NCBI GenBank assembly: GCA_041744575.1
Contig: JBGTKP010000019.1
Coordinates: 1 to 48,945, forward strand
Direction: 5' to 3'
From: JTS-RE37 sp041744575
Lineage (GTDB): Bacteria; Bacteroidota; Bacteroidia; Flavobacteriales; Flavobacteriaceae
Length of the DNA stretch: 48,945 nucleotides
In this document: piece after piece, positions 42,454-48,945 of the stretch
Position numbering within the stretch: the stretch's first letter is position 1
How the letters are laid out: each line of letters begins with the position of its first letter
Position numbers and translations under genes: made by a program
The notes under the pieces: model-generated
Seen by the model: the letters and a program-made list of their open reading frames with translations, nothing else
Told to the model about the DNA's origin: nothing
The model's database searches: none

Positions 42454-44148
42454 ATGTGCAATACCCATATCCCAATAAATATCAGGAAAAATAACGGGCA
42501 CGATGAAGAGCATAAACTCTGGAGCAGAAGATCTTTTCTTCAGGCCTTAGGAATTGCCGGTTCTGGTTCCATGATGCTCGGAAGCAACGTTCTTACTGCT
42601 TCTGCACCCTCACCATTGACCGCGGCAATTGCCGCTGCCGATACAGATGCCATTTTAATCCTCATCCGTTTATCCGGTGGAAATGACGGGCTGAGCACGG
42701 TCATCCCCATCAATCAATATGATACCTATGCCAATGCCAGGCCCAATATTTATATTCCGGAAAGTAAGATTCTGAAACTGACTGACGAATTTGGTGTTCC
42801 ATCCTACATGAACGCACTGGAACCACTTTGGGGAAACGGCTCATTCAAAGCCGTGCATGGTGTCGGATATGAGAACCAAAGTCTTTCACATTTCACTGGC
42901 TCGGATATCTTCGCCAATACAGACCTGACTACAACGGGATTCCGTGGCCTGAATACCGGATGGCTTGGACGGCATTTTGAGAATATCTACCCGGATTATC
43001 TTGTGAATCCGCCCCCTGCCCCGGCCGCCATCCAGATAGGAAATTTTGGCAGCCTTATATTTCAGGGGGAAGAGACCAATTACGCCTTTGTAACCTCAAA
43101 TATTGATCAATTAGAGGAAATCGCTGAGTCGGGTGTGCAGTACAGCCTGGAGGACAGTCTTTTCAATCAGTGTATGTACGGCGACCAGTTAAAATTCCTC
43201 AGAGGCGTAGCCAATACCACCTATGAGTATTCCGGACTGATCCATGAAGCTTATGAACGCGGACAAAATCAGGTACAGTACCAGGATAACTATTTTGCAA
43301 GGCAGATGGCCCTTCTTGCGAGGCTTATCAAAGGTAATCTGGGCACAAAGGTCTATATGATCTCAATGGGAGGGTTCGATACCCACGGTAATCAACCCCT
43401 GGCCCATGAACAACTCATGACCTCATTATCCGTAGCGATCAATAATTTTTATGAAGATGTAGCCTTTACACAACAGGATGAAAAAGTGCTGAGTATGACT
43501 TTTTCGGAATTCGGAAGACGTATCTTCGAGAATGGTTCCAACGGGACCGATCACGGCAAGGCGGCTCCAACGCTTTTCTTCGGTGCAGGGCTAAATGGCA
43601 GTGCCTTTGTAGGAGAACATCCTTCGCTCGACAACCCCAACAACAGGGGAAATCTGGAATACACGATGGATTTCAGGGATTTGTATGCCACGGTCCTTGC
43701 AGAATGGCTGTGCGTTCCGATTCCGCTTGTTGAACAACATTTGCTAAACCACCCTTATGCTCCGGTCAACCTAGGTTTTAACTGCAGTGGTGTTGTTTTC
43801 CCGGATATTACCTATGACAATGACCCGCCTACGCCGCCTACGCCTGACAATCCGGTAGCGGAGAATCCAACTCCTGAGTTGCTCAATGCGATCATTCACA
43901 AACCATTTTATCCTGTAAAGGAGCTGCCCTGTATTTATCTCGAAATGCCATTTACAGCGCACGTGGACATACAACTGTATAACATTCTGGGCCAAAACAT
44001 AGGTACCGTTTATAATGAGATCATGCCGGAAGGTTCTTTGGAGATCAACCTCAGGGAACGCCTTTCTATGCAACTATCCACAGGCAAGTATATATACAGG
44101 ATTCAGGTCTCGGACAAAAAAATGTCCAAATCCATCATGGTAGCCTAA
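42454..44148 (+). CDS. DUF1501 family protein with Tat-like signal and T9SS sorting domain
   Basis: The 564-aa product has an N-terminal SRRSFLQALGIAGSGSMML stretch (about residue 27), close to the twin-arginine motif SRRxFLK. The DUF1501 (sulfatase/phosphatase-superfamily-like) core follows with ILIRLSGGNDGLSTVIP, SHFTGSDIFAN, ISMGGFDTHGNQ, and FSEFGRRIFENGSNGTDHGK. A Pro-rich linker (about 455-475) leads to a C-terminal T9SS type A-like domain (VDIQLYNILGQNIG, STGKYIYRIQVSDKKM). Both signals suggest folded export through Tat and then T9SS to the surface. Partner of the DUF1800 protein. Confidence 0.9.
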   Translation: MCNTHIPINIRKNNGHDEEHKLWSRRSFLQALGIAGSGSMMLGSNVLTASAPSPLTAAIAAADTDAILILIRLSGGNDGLSTVIPINQYDTYANARPNIYIPESKILKLTDEFGVPSYMNALEPLWGNGSFKAVHGVGYENQSLSHFTGSDIFANTDLTTTGFRGLNTGWLGRHFENIYPDYLVNPPPAPAAIQIGNFGSLIFQGEETNYAFVTSNIDQLEEIAESGVQYSLEDSLFNQCMYGDQLKFLRGVANTTYEYSGLIHEAYERGQNQVQYQDNYFARQMALLARLIKGNLGTKVYMISMGGFDTHGNQPLAHEQLMTSLSVAINNFYEDVAFTQQDEKVLSMTFSEFGRRIFENGSNGTDHGKAAPTLFFGAGLNGSAFVGEHPSLDNPNNRGNLEYTMDFRDLYATVLAEWLCVPIPLVEQHLLNHPYAPVNLGFNCSGVVFPDITYDNDPPTPPTPDNPVAENPTPELLNAIIHKPFYPVKELPCIYLEMPFTAHVDIQLYNILGQNIGTVYNEIMPEGSLEINLRERLSMQLSTGKYIYRIQVSDKKMSKSIMVA

Positions 44149-44172
44149 CCGCTGATCATTGAGATCGGTATT

Positions 44173-44233
44173 GCCCCCGGTCCCCGGAAACCCTTATTAC
44201 TTGTGGTATTCCGGAGGACAGGGGCTTTCTTTT
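44173..44233 (+). terminator. Strong bipartite terminator after the DUF1800/DUF1501 operon
   Basis: An outer GCCCC/GGGGC pairing (44173-44177/44221-44225) and an inner CCGGAA/TTCCGG hairpin (44184-44189/44209-44214), joined by TCC/GGA, are followed by TTTCTTTT. It separates the pair from metG. Confidence 0.65.
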
Positions 44234-44265
44234 GGTTGGATACTTCCCGGGGCCTTAAAATTGGC

Positions 44266-44273
44266 TATTTTTG
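44266..44273 (+). promoter_or_regulatory. -7 box TATTTTTG before metG
   Basis: TATTTTTG matches TAnnTTTG and predicts a transcript start near 44278, about 14 nt before the metG ATG at 44292. No TTG lies at a normal -33 distance. Confidence 0.4.
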
Positions 44274-44291
44274 TGCCCTAATCTTTTTTTG

Positions 44292-46406
44292 ATGTCTCAG
44301 CCTCCGCCTTCTGCGAATCAGCCGGAACCTGCACATTCCAGATATACTATTACGGCCGCCTTGCCCTATACCAACGGGCCTATACACATAGGCCATCTTG
44401 CGGGGGTCTATGTTCCGGCAGATATATATGCGCGATACCTCCGGCTAACCGGCCATGATGTGGCCTTTATATGTGGTAGTGATGAGCATGGGGTGGCCAT
44501 CCCGATGAAGGCAAAAAAAGAAGGGATCTCCCCCAGACAGCTTATCGACAAATATCATACGCTGATTAAAAAGTCGTTTACTGAGTTTGGAATTTCTTTT
44601 GATAATTATTCGAGGACTTCGGCACCGGTCCATCATCAAACCGCCTCCGCGTTTTTTAAAAAATTATATGAACAGGGCGATTTTCTGGAAGAAGTCACCG
44701 CGCAACTCTATGACGAAGAAGCGGGGCAGTTCCTTGCCGACCGCTATGTTACAGGAATCTGTCCGAAATGCGGGTTTGAAGAGGCCTACGGGGATCAGTG
44801 CGAGAATTGCGGATCTTCGCTGAATGCTACGGATCTCATCCAACCAAAATCGACCCTTACCGGAGCCGTACCCGTTTTAAAGGAAACAAGGCATTGGTTT
44901 TTACCCCTGGACCGGTATGAGGATTTTCTTAAAAAATGGATCCTGGAAGATCATAAGACAGATTGGAAACCCAATGTATATGGGCAATGCAAGTCATGGA
45001 TCGATGATGGCCTGAAACCCCGGGCGGTGACCCGCGACCTGGATTGGGGGATCCCTGTACCGGTGGAAGGTGCGGAAGGAAAGGTCTTGTATGTTTGGTT
45101 TGACGCTCCAATAGGCTATATCTCTTCAACGATCGAGTGGGCGGAAAGGGAAGGAAAAAACTGGGAGGACTATTGGAAATCTCCTGATACGCGCCTTGTA
45201 CATTTTATCGGAAAGGATAACATTGTATTTCACTGTATCATTTTTCCCAGTATGCTCAAGGCACATGGAGCGTATATACTTCCTGAGAATGTCCCTGCCA
45301 ATGAATTCCTAAATCTGGAAGGTAACAAGCTTTCCACCTCAAAGAACTGGGCAGTATGGCTGCATGAATATTTACAGGAGTTCCCTGAGATGCAGGATGT
45401 GTTGCGATACACCCTGACCGCAAACGCTCCTGAAACAAAGGACAATGATTTTACCTGGAAAGACTTTCAGGCCAGGAATAATAATGAGCTCCTTGCGATC
45501 TTCGGGAATTTTATAAATCGGGTGCTGGTGCTGACACACAAATACTATGACGGGATCATCCCCGAGCCTGCCGGATACCTTAGTGAGGATGTAGCAGCAT
45601 TGTCAGCTTTAAAGGAATTCCCGCAACGCATTTCAGAATCCATAGAACGATACCGATTCAGGGAGGCAGGGCAGGAGATGATGCACCTTGCAAGACTGGG
45701 AAATAAATACCTGGCGGACGCTGAGCCATGGAAACTCGTACGACAGGACGAAGAGCGGGTAAGGACCATCATGTACGTAGCCCTGCAGATGACCGCGGCC
45801 CTTGCCGTATTGTCAGAACCGTTTCTGCCTTTTACTTCGGCAAAACTCACCGCGATGCTTGGCTTTTCTGTAGGAGAAAAACAGGGCGGCCAGCTTATTG
45901 CTGCCTGGAGAGAGGTCGCTTCACGCGACGCGCTTCTTCCTTCAGGTCATCGCATCGGCGAGACCATGCTTTTGTTTCGAAAGATAGAGGACGAGGAAAT
46001 ACAGGTACAATTTGACAAATTGCTGGCAACCAAAAAATCGAATGCCACGGTAAACAGATCAATTATGGCACAAAAAGAAACCATAGATTTTGACGACTTC
46101 TCAAAAATGGATTTGCGGGTAGGCACCATCGTCGGAGCAGAAAAAATGCCGAAGGCTAAGAAGTTGCTAGTCCTGCAAATTGACACCGGCCTCGATGTAC
46201 GTACCATCGTGTCCGGGATCGCGGAAAGTTATGCTCCTGAAGAAATTATAGGCAGAAAGGTCACAGTGCTGGTCAATCTTGCCCCCCGTGAATTACGAGG
46301 GGTGACAAGCCAGGGAATGATTCTAATGACTACAGATTCCGGCGGCGGACTCACCTTTCTGAACCCGGACAGTGAAAAGCCGGCCAATGGCGATATTATC
46401 AGCTGA
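44292..46406 (+). CDS. metG: Methionine--tRNA ligase
   Basis: The 704-aa class I synthetase has ALPYTNGPIHIGHLAGVYVP (HIGH), ICGSDEHGVAIP, a zinc knuckle CPKCGFEEAYGDQCENCG with four Cys, and the KMSKS loop as KLSTSKN near residue 345. An anticodon-binding helical domain (NRVLVLTHKYYDG) follows. From about residue 597 a Trbp111-like tRNA-binding OB domain is fused (DFSKMDLRVGTIVGAEKMP, ELRGVTSQGMILM). It charges initiator and elongator tRNA-Met. The ATG at 44292 (MSQPPPSANQP) lies just after the predicted promoter; an in-frame start at 44271 overlaps the -7 box and is rejected. Confidence 0.97.
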   Translation: MSQPPPSANQPEPAHSRYTITAALPYTNGPIHIGHLAGVYVPADIYARYLRLTGHDVAFICGSDEHGVAIPMKAKKEGISPRQLIDKYHTLIKKSFTEFGISFDNYSRTSAPVHHQTASAFFKKLYEQGDFLEEVTAQLYDEEAGQFLADRYVTGICPKCGFEEAYGDQCENCGSSLNATDLIQPKSTLTGAVPVLKETRHWFLPLDRYEDFLKKWILEDHKTDWKPNVYGQCKSWIDDGLKPRAVTRDLDWGIPVPVEGAEGKVLYVWFDAPIGYISSTIEWAEREGKNWEDYWKSPDTRLVHFIGKDNIVFHCIIFPSMLKAHGAYILPENVPANEFLNLEGNKLSTSKNWAVWLHEYLQEFPEMQDVLRYTLTANAPETKDNDFTWKDFQARNNNELLAIFGNFINRVLVLTHKYYDGIIPEPAGYLSEDVAALSALKEFPQRISESIERYRFREAGQEMMHLARLGNKYLADAEPWKLVRQDEERVRTIMYVALQMTAALAVLSEPFLPFTSAKLTAMLGFSVGEKQGGQLIAAWREVASRDALLPSGHRIGETMLLFRKIEDEEIQVQFDKLLATKKSNATVNRSIMAQKETIDFDDFSKMDLRVGTIVGAEKMPKAKKLLVLQIDTGLDVRTIVSGIAESYAPEEIIGRKVTVLVNLAPRELRGVTSQGMILMTTDSGGGLTFLNPDSEKPANGDIIS

Positions 46407-46458
46407 GTGGTAATTATCAATCCCGCGGAAACAGTCTCCGGGTATTTATTGAAGTGGT

Positions 46459-46890
46459 CTATTTCTTCTGGATCACGCCGGCTATTTTGTCATCAGTGGC
46501 GGGAACCTCTGAAGACAATGCCTGAACTTTTCCGCGGTAGAGCGCATAAAAAGCAGCTTGCCGTACAAAATGACTGCCATGTGCACAGCGGTCGGAACAT
46601 TGGGCTTCATGGGCGGCATAGGCCTCACATTTGGCATAAAGATATACCTGGTAATCCTTATAATTATTCTTTTTTAATGCCATTTCAAAATTCTTCTGAT
46701 CCTCCCAGAAATCATCCTGATCCTCCTCCTCCGATATCCTGAGCTGTTGTTCAACGGTAGCGTCTTCCCAGGCCTGCTGTTCAAAAAATGACACATCTGC
46801 AGGCAGCACGTAACCCTCCTGGCCCAGGACAGTGATTGCGGGAGCCAGAATCAGCAGGAAAGCGATGCAAAGTTGTGTTGAGACCTTCAT
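46459..46890 (-). CDS. Small exported protein of unknown function
   Basis: The 143-aa product has a signal peptide (MKVSTQLCIAFLLILAPAIT, then VLGQEG; cleavage near residue 24). An acidic region comes next (SEEEDQDDFWEDQKNFEMAL) and then a Cys-containing helix-like part KCEAYAAHEAQCSDRCAHGS with three Cys in 14 residues. I do not recognise the family. The start at 46890 is chosen because the longer frame (to 46968) would bury the signal peptide. It is convergent with metG and has no partner gene. The 239-nt region upstream shows only a near-match box. Confidence 0.7.
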   Translation of the reverse strand: MKVSTQLCIAFLLILAPAITVLGQEGYVLPADVSFFEQQAWEDATVEQQLRISEEEDQDDFWEDQKNFEMALKKNNYKDYQVYLYAKCEAYAAHEAQCSDRCAHGSHFVRQAAFYALYRGKVQALSSEVPATDDKIAGVIQKK

Positions 46891-47129
46891 AATCAATTGC
46901 TCTGACAAAAAACAAAGGGGGAAGCAAATTAGGTACGAAAAAGGTAGCCATAAGTTCAGGTCTGTCAAAAGAAAATAGGCGAACAGCGTGCTTCATCGAT
47001 GAGGTGCGGAGCACGGGGTTGGAACCGGATAGCCCGGAATGACCTCAACTGCAGGAATCAAAAAATCTTTGGTTCTGAGCGCTTTATTCCGGCAAGATAA
47101 TAGTATCTTTTGGCCTTGACCAGCAGTCT

Positions 47130-47513
47130 ATGATCCCGGAAAATGCGATTTTTACGAGTGCTTCCCTGCTCCTCCTGAGATGGATCATCGCAGTCATTTT
47201 TTTCTCCAGCGGCCAAGGCCACCTGCAGGACCCGGTGGGTCGAGGCAAGAGTATAGGGATGAGTCCTGCGTTTACCAGGATTCTGGGAATCCTCGAATTG
47301 GTGGCAGCGGTTTCTATTGCTCTTGGAATTTTTCTGCAGTGGGGTGCGGCAATCATTATCCTGACAATGCTAGGAGCTATATACAAGAAAATCTTTGTCT
47401 GGCATACCGGGTTTTATGCCAAGGAAGGCTACGGATGGCACTATGATCTGCTGCTGCTTGCAGGGGCCCTTGTAGTGCTTGCTACTTCCGGGGGCGCTTA
47501 TGTGCTCTTTTAG
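47130..47513 (+). CDS. DoxX family membrane protein
   Basis: The 127-aa protein has four hydrophobic helices (ASLLLLRWIIAVIFFSSGQG, ILGILELVAAVSIALGIFLQ, AAIIILTMLGAIYKKIF, LLLLAGALVVLATSGGAYVL). The start LLRWIIAVIFFSSGQGH and the WHYDLLLLAG segment match DoxX/DoxD-like proteins. These are small inner-membrane proteins sometimes linked to redox complexes; the role here is unknown. A near-consensus TATCTTTT lies at 47105-47112. It is convergent with the SGNH hydrolase gene, 12 nt apart. Confidence 0.87.
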   Translation: MIPENAIFTSASLLLLRWIIAVIFFSSGQGHLQDPVGRGKSIGMSPAFTRILGILELVAAVSIALGIFLQWGAAIIILTMLGAIYKKIFVWHTGFYAKEGYGWHYDLLLLAGALVVLATSGGAYVLF

Positions 47514-47525
47514 CAGTGGTAATTT

Positions 47526-48251
47526 TTACTTCTGCGATTGCGCGAGTACGGCAGGAAGTATCTCTTTCGCGAACAAAGCATACGCGGCGCCTGAAGGATG
47601 CAAACCATCATTGGCCACCAGTTCCGGTTGTTCCAACCCCCTGCGGGTGATCTCCGTCACTGAAATAAATTTGACCCCCTTCTTTTCTGCGGTTTGCTTT
47701 GCGAATTCATTATACCGGTCTATCTCCCTGGAGATGCGGGAACGTAAGGCGGCTTTTGCGAATGGCGTGTAGGCATAGTCCGGGATCGAAATAACAAATA
47801 CCCTTGCCTTGTCGGCTTCGGCAAGAGCAATGGCCCTGTTGAGCAATACATGGAATTCTTTTTTGTATTGTTTAAAGGGTTTATGCTGATACTGATTGTT
47901 AACCCCGATCAGCAGGGTTACCAGATCATAGGACGCCTTTTCGGGAAAGCGTTCCAGCGCTCCGATGAGCTCATCTGTTCTCCATCCCGTGGTGGCCACG
48001 ATCTCGAGTTCTATTTCCTGGTGGTTATTTTTCTGCAGGCCCTCCTTTAGCTGTGATGGAAAATTCAGGGCATACGGAACACTTTCCCCGATCGTATAAC
48101 TGTCGCCGAGGGCCAGATAAGAAAATGTGCTGTCCCGGGGAGGGTCCTCCTGCAGGTTCTGTATCATAGACGCTGGTGACAAAGAAGTATCAGGCATTAA
48201 AGATAGCCATATTAAAGAGGGAAGGATCGCTTTCAGGAACATATGTATCAA
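47526..48251 (-). CDS. SGNH/GDSL hydrolase, exported
   Basis: The 241-aa enzyme has a short N-terminal hydrophobic stretch (MFLKAILPSLIWLSLMPDT), probably a signal peptide. The GDSL block is YLALGDSYTIGESV (nucleophile Ser), then ATTGWRTDELI (oxyanion Gly), LIGVNNQYQHK (Asn), and the catalytic Asp-His NDGLHPSGAAY. It should hydrolyse an ester such as a lipid or O-acetyl group on a surface polysaccharide; the substrate is unknown. Starts at 48251 or 48242 (MFLK) both give the signal. Confidence 0.9.
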   Translation of the reverse strand: MIHMFLKAILPSLIWLSLMPDTSLSPASMIQNLQEDPPRDSTFSYLALGDSYTIGESVPYALNFPSQLKEGLQKNNHQEIELEIVATTGWRTDELIGALERFPEKASYDLVTLLIGVNNQYQHKPFKQYKKEFHVLLNRAIALAEADKARVFVISIPDYAYTPFAKAALRSRISREIDRYNEFAKQTAEKKGVKFISVTEITRRGLEQPELVANDGLHPSGAAYALFAKEILPAVLAQSQK

Positions 48252-48386
48252 TGTTTAGGGAACGCAGGGGTGTTTAAGGACCCGCATGATGTAAGGTAGC
48301 CCAAACTTTTTTTCCGGCAAAAAAATGAGGCAGCTGCCAAAGGATCATGAAGGCATGGCGGTGAGGTCAAGTGGGCGTCCTTCACA

Positions 48387-48411
48387 GAAAAGCCCTCTCA
48401 TGGAGGGCTTT
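48387..48411 (-). terminator. Rho-independent terminator after ssb
   Basis: On the minus strand AAAGCCCTC (48411-48403) pairs with GAGGGCTTT (48397-48389) around a 5-nt loop and is followed by a short T run (TTTTCTG). It lies 31 nt after the ssb stop. The surrounding 48252-48441 gap holds nothing else. Confidence 0.75.
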
Positions 48412-48441
48412 AAGCAAGGCTATTTCAAAGTTATGGGACTC

Positions 48442-48774
48442 TTATTTCCCCAACATGAGCAACTCATTACATTTGATTTCCGAAATATATCGTTTTTCAC
48501 CTTCCTTCGTTTCATACGTCCTGTGAATAAGCTTGCCTTCCACTGCAACTTCTTTGCCCTTGGTCAGGTAGCTCTCCACGATTTCCGCAGTTTTTCCCCA
48601 TGCGACAACATTGTGCCACTGGGTATCTTCCACCTTTTCACCTTTGGCATTTCGATAGCTCTCATTTGTTGCGATCGAGAATTTTGCAAGTTTGCTTCCG
48701 CTTTCCAGCGTTACAACTTCGGGATCCTGCCCCAGATGGCCAATCAACTGTACTTTGTTTCTAAGTGCGTTCAT
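48442..48774 (-). CDS. ssb: Single-stranded DNA-binding protein, short form
   Basis: The 110-aa protein is a single OB fold: MNALRNKVQLIGHLGQDPEV, KLAKFSIATNESY, DTQWHNVVAWGKTAEIVESY and LTKGKEVAVEGKLIHRTY, ending IKCNELLMLGK. The Gly/Gln-rich linker and acidic DDxPF-type tail that recruits repair and replication enzymes in the main SSB are missing. It is therefore probably a secondary or specialised SSB rather than the replicative one. A -7 box lies at 48831-48838 and a terminator follows at 48387-48411. Confidence 0.92.
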   Translation of the reverse strand: MNALRNKVQLIGHLGQDPEVVTLESGSKLAKFSIATNESYRNAKGEKVEDTQWHNVVAWGKTAEIVESYLTKGKEVAVEGKLIHRTYETKEGEKRYISEIKCNELLMLGK

Positions 48775-48830
48775 AATTACTGATTTAATGGTTTACAGTT
48801 CATACTATCGGAACTCGGTGTCCGACAATG

Positions 48831-48838
48831 CAAACTTA
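48831..48838 (-). promoter_or_regulatory. -7 box TAAGTTTG for ssb
   Basis: On the minus strand TAAGTTTG matches TAnnTTTG and would start transcription near 48826, about 51 nt before the ssb ATG. No -33 TTG is at the expected distance. Confidence 0.4.
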
Positions 48839-48880
48839 GATTCGCCTCCCGGCTGTATCCGGTTAAAAAATAATTATTTT

Positions 48881-48910
48881 CGTTTGTTATCGTTTGTAGT
48901 CGTTTGAAAT
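48881..48910. repeat. Three tandem 10-bp repeats (CGTTTG core)
   Basis: CGTTTGTTAT, CGTTTGTAGT and CGTTTGAAAT follow one another without gap. The six-base core CGTTTG is invariant and recurs each helical turn. The array lies 107 nt upstream of the ssb start. It may be a phased protein-binding site for ssb or for a gene beyond the right edge. Confidence 0.6.
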
Positions 48911-48945
48911 CTTTTATTTATTGAATAACTGGGGAACTATATACA

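Noticed and set aside
1..48945. CRISPR arrays, prophage, transposons, rRNA or toxin-antitoxin genes
   Set aside because: No regularly spaced repeats with spacers, phage structural genes, transposase motifs or rRNA sequence could be found by reading both strands.

Overview
The window reads as chromosomal DNA of a member of Bacteroidota, most likely a marine-type Flavobacteriaceae. Three things support this. Starts lack Shine-Dalgarno sites, and several genes are preceded by the Bacteroidetes promoter elements TTG ... TAnnTTTG. Type IX secretion (T9SS) C-terminal sorting domains occur on secreted proteins (3699-7472 and 42454-44148). The families present are typical of the group (HTTM protein next to ribF, DUF4286 next to rsmA, DUF1800/DUF1501 pair, ligase-associated Exo/Lig/Lhr/PdeM cluster, OlsF-like acyltransferase). 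Gene density is high. I see no intact tRNA, rRNA, CRISPR array, prophage or transposase.

Layout. 1-646: a GIY-YIG nuclease gene cut by the window edge, preceded on its own strand by two copies of a repeat that joins the first 24 nt of a tRNA-Leu to a GC-rich palindrome; this is the most unusual element of the window. 647-3013: prs, rplY and pth. 3025-7472: a secreted T9SS metalloprotease translationally coupled to an Fn3-like lipoprotein. 7523-9784: ribF and an HTTM membrane protein. 9960-17279: serS, a TPR protein, a DUF4286-AIG2 fusion, rsmA, mgtE and a PD40 propeller lipoprotein. 17468-20031: cupin, hydroxyacid dehydrogenase, VOC and TM2 proteins, interrupted by a 386-nt gene-free stretch rich in stem-loops. 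20085-21946: an arsenic cluster (arsR, DUF6428, arsN-like acetyltransferase, arsC) with no efflux pump. 21931-25563 (minus): OlsF-like bifunctional acyltransferase, aspartate kinase and a GNAT. 25678-27143: class 1 FBPase and a TerB-like protein.

27355-36783 is a DNA-repair block: ligase-associated exonuclease, ATP-dependent DNA ligase, Lhr-type helicase and PdeM, followed by mfd. 36940-40757 holds a serine-hydrolase lipoprotein, a TlpA-like thioredoxin, an ACT-only protein and YraN. 40936-44148 is the DUF1800/DUF1501 pair, closed by a strong terminator. 44292-48774 has metG, a small secreted protein, DoxX, an SGNH hydrolase and a short ssb.

Functionally, most of the window is housekeeping (PRPP synthesis, translation, flavin and Mg2+ supply, lysine-family biosynthesis, gluconeogenesis) plus DNA repair and export of surface proteins. 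The accessory signals are the GIY-YIG/tRNA-half repeats, the pump-less ars cluster, the DUF4286-AIG2 fusion, promoters that place the transcript start on the start codon, and non-coding sequence at 18776-19161 and 48881-48910. All family names come from reading the translated sequence and remembered family features; no database search was run.
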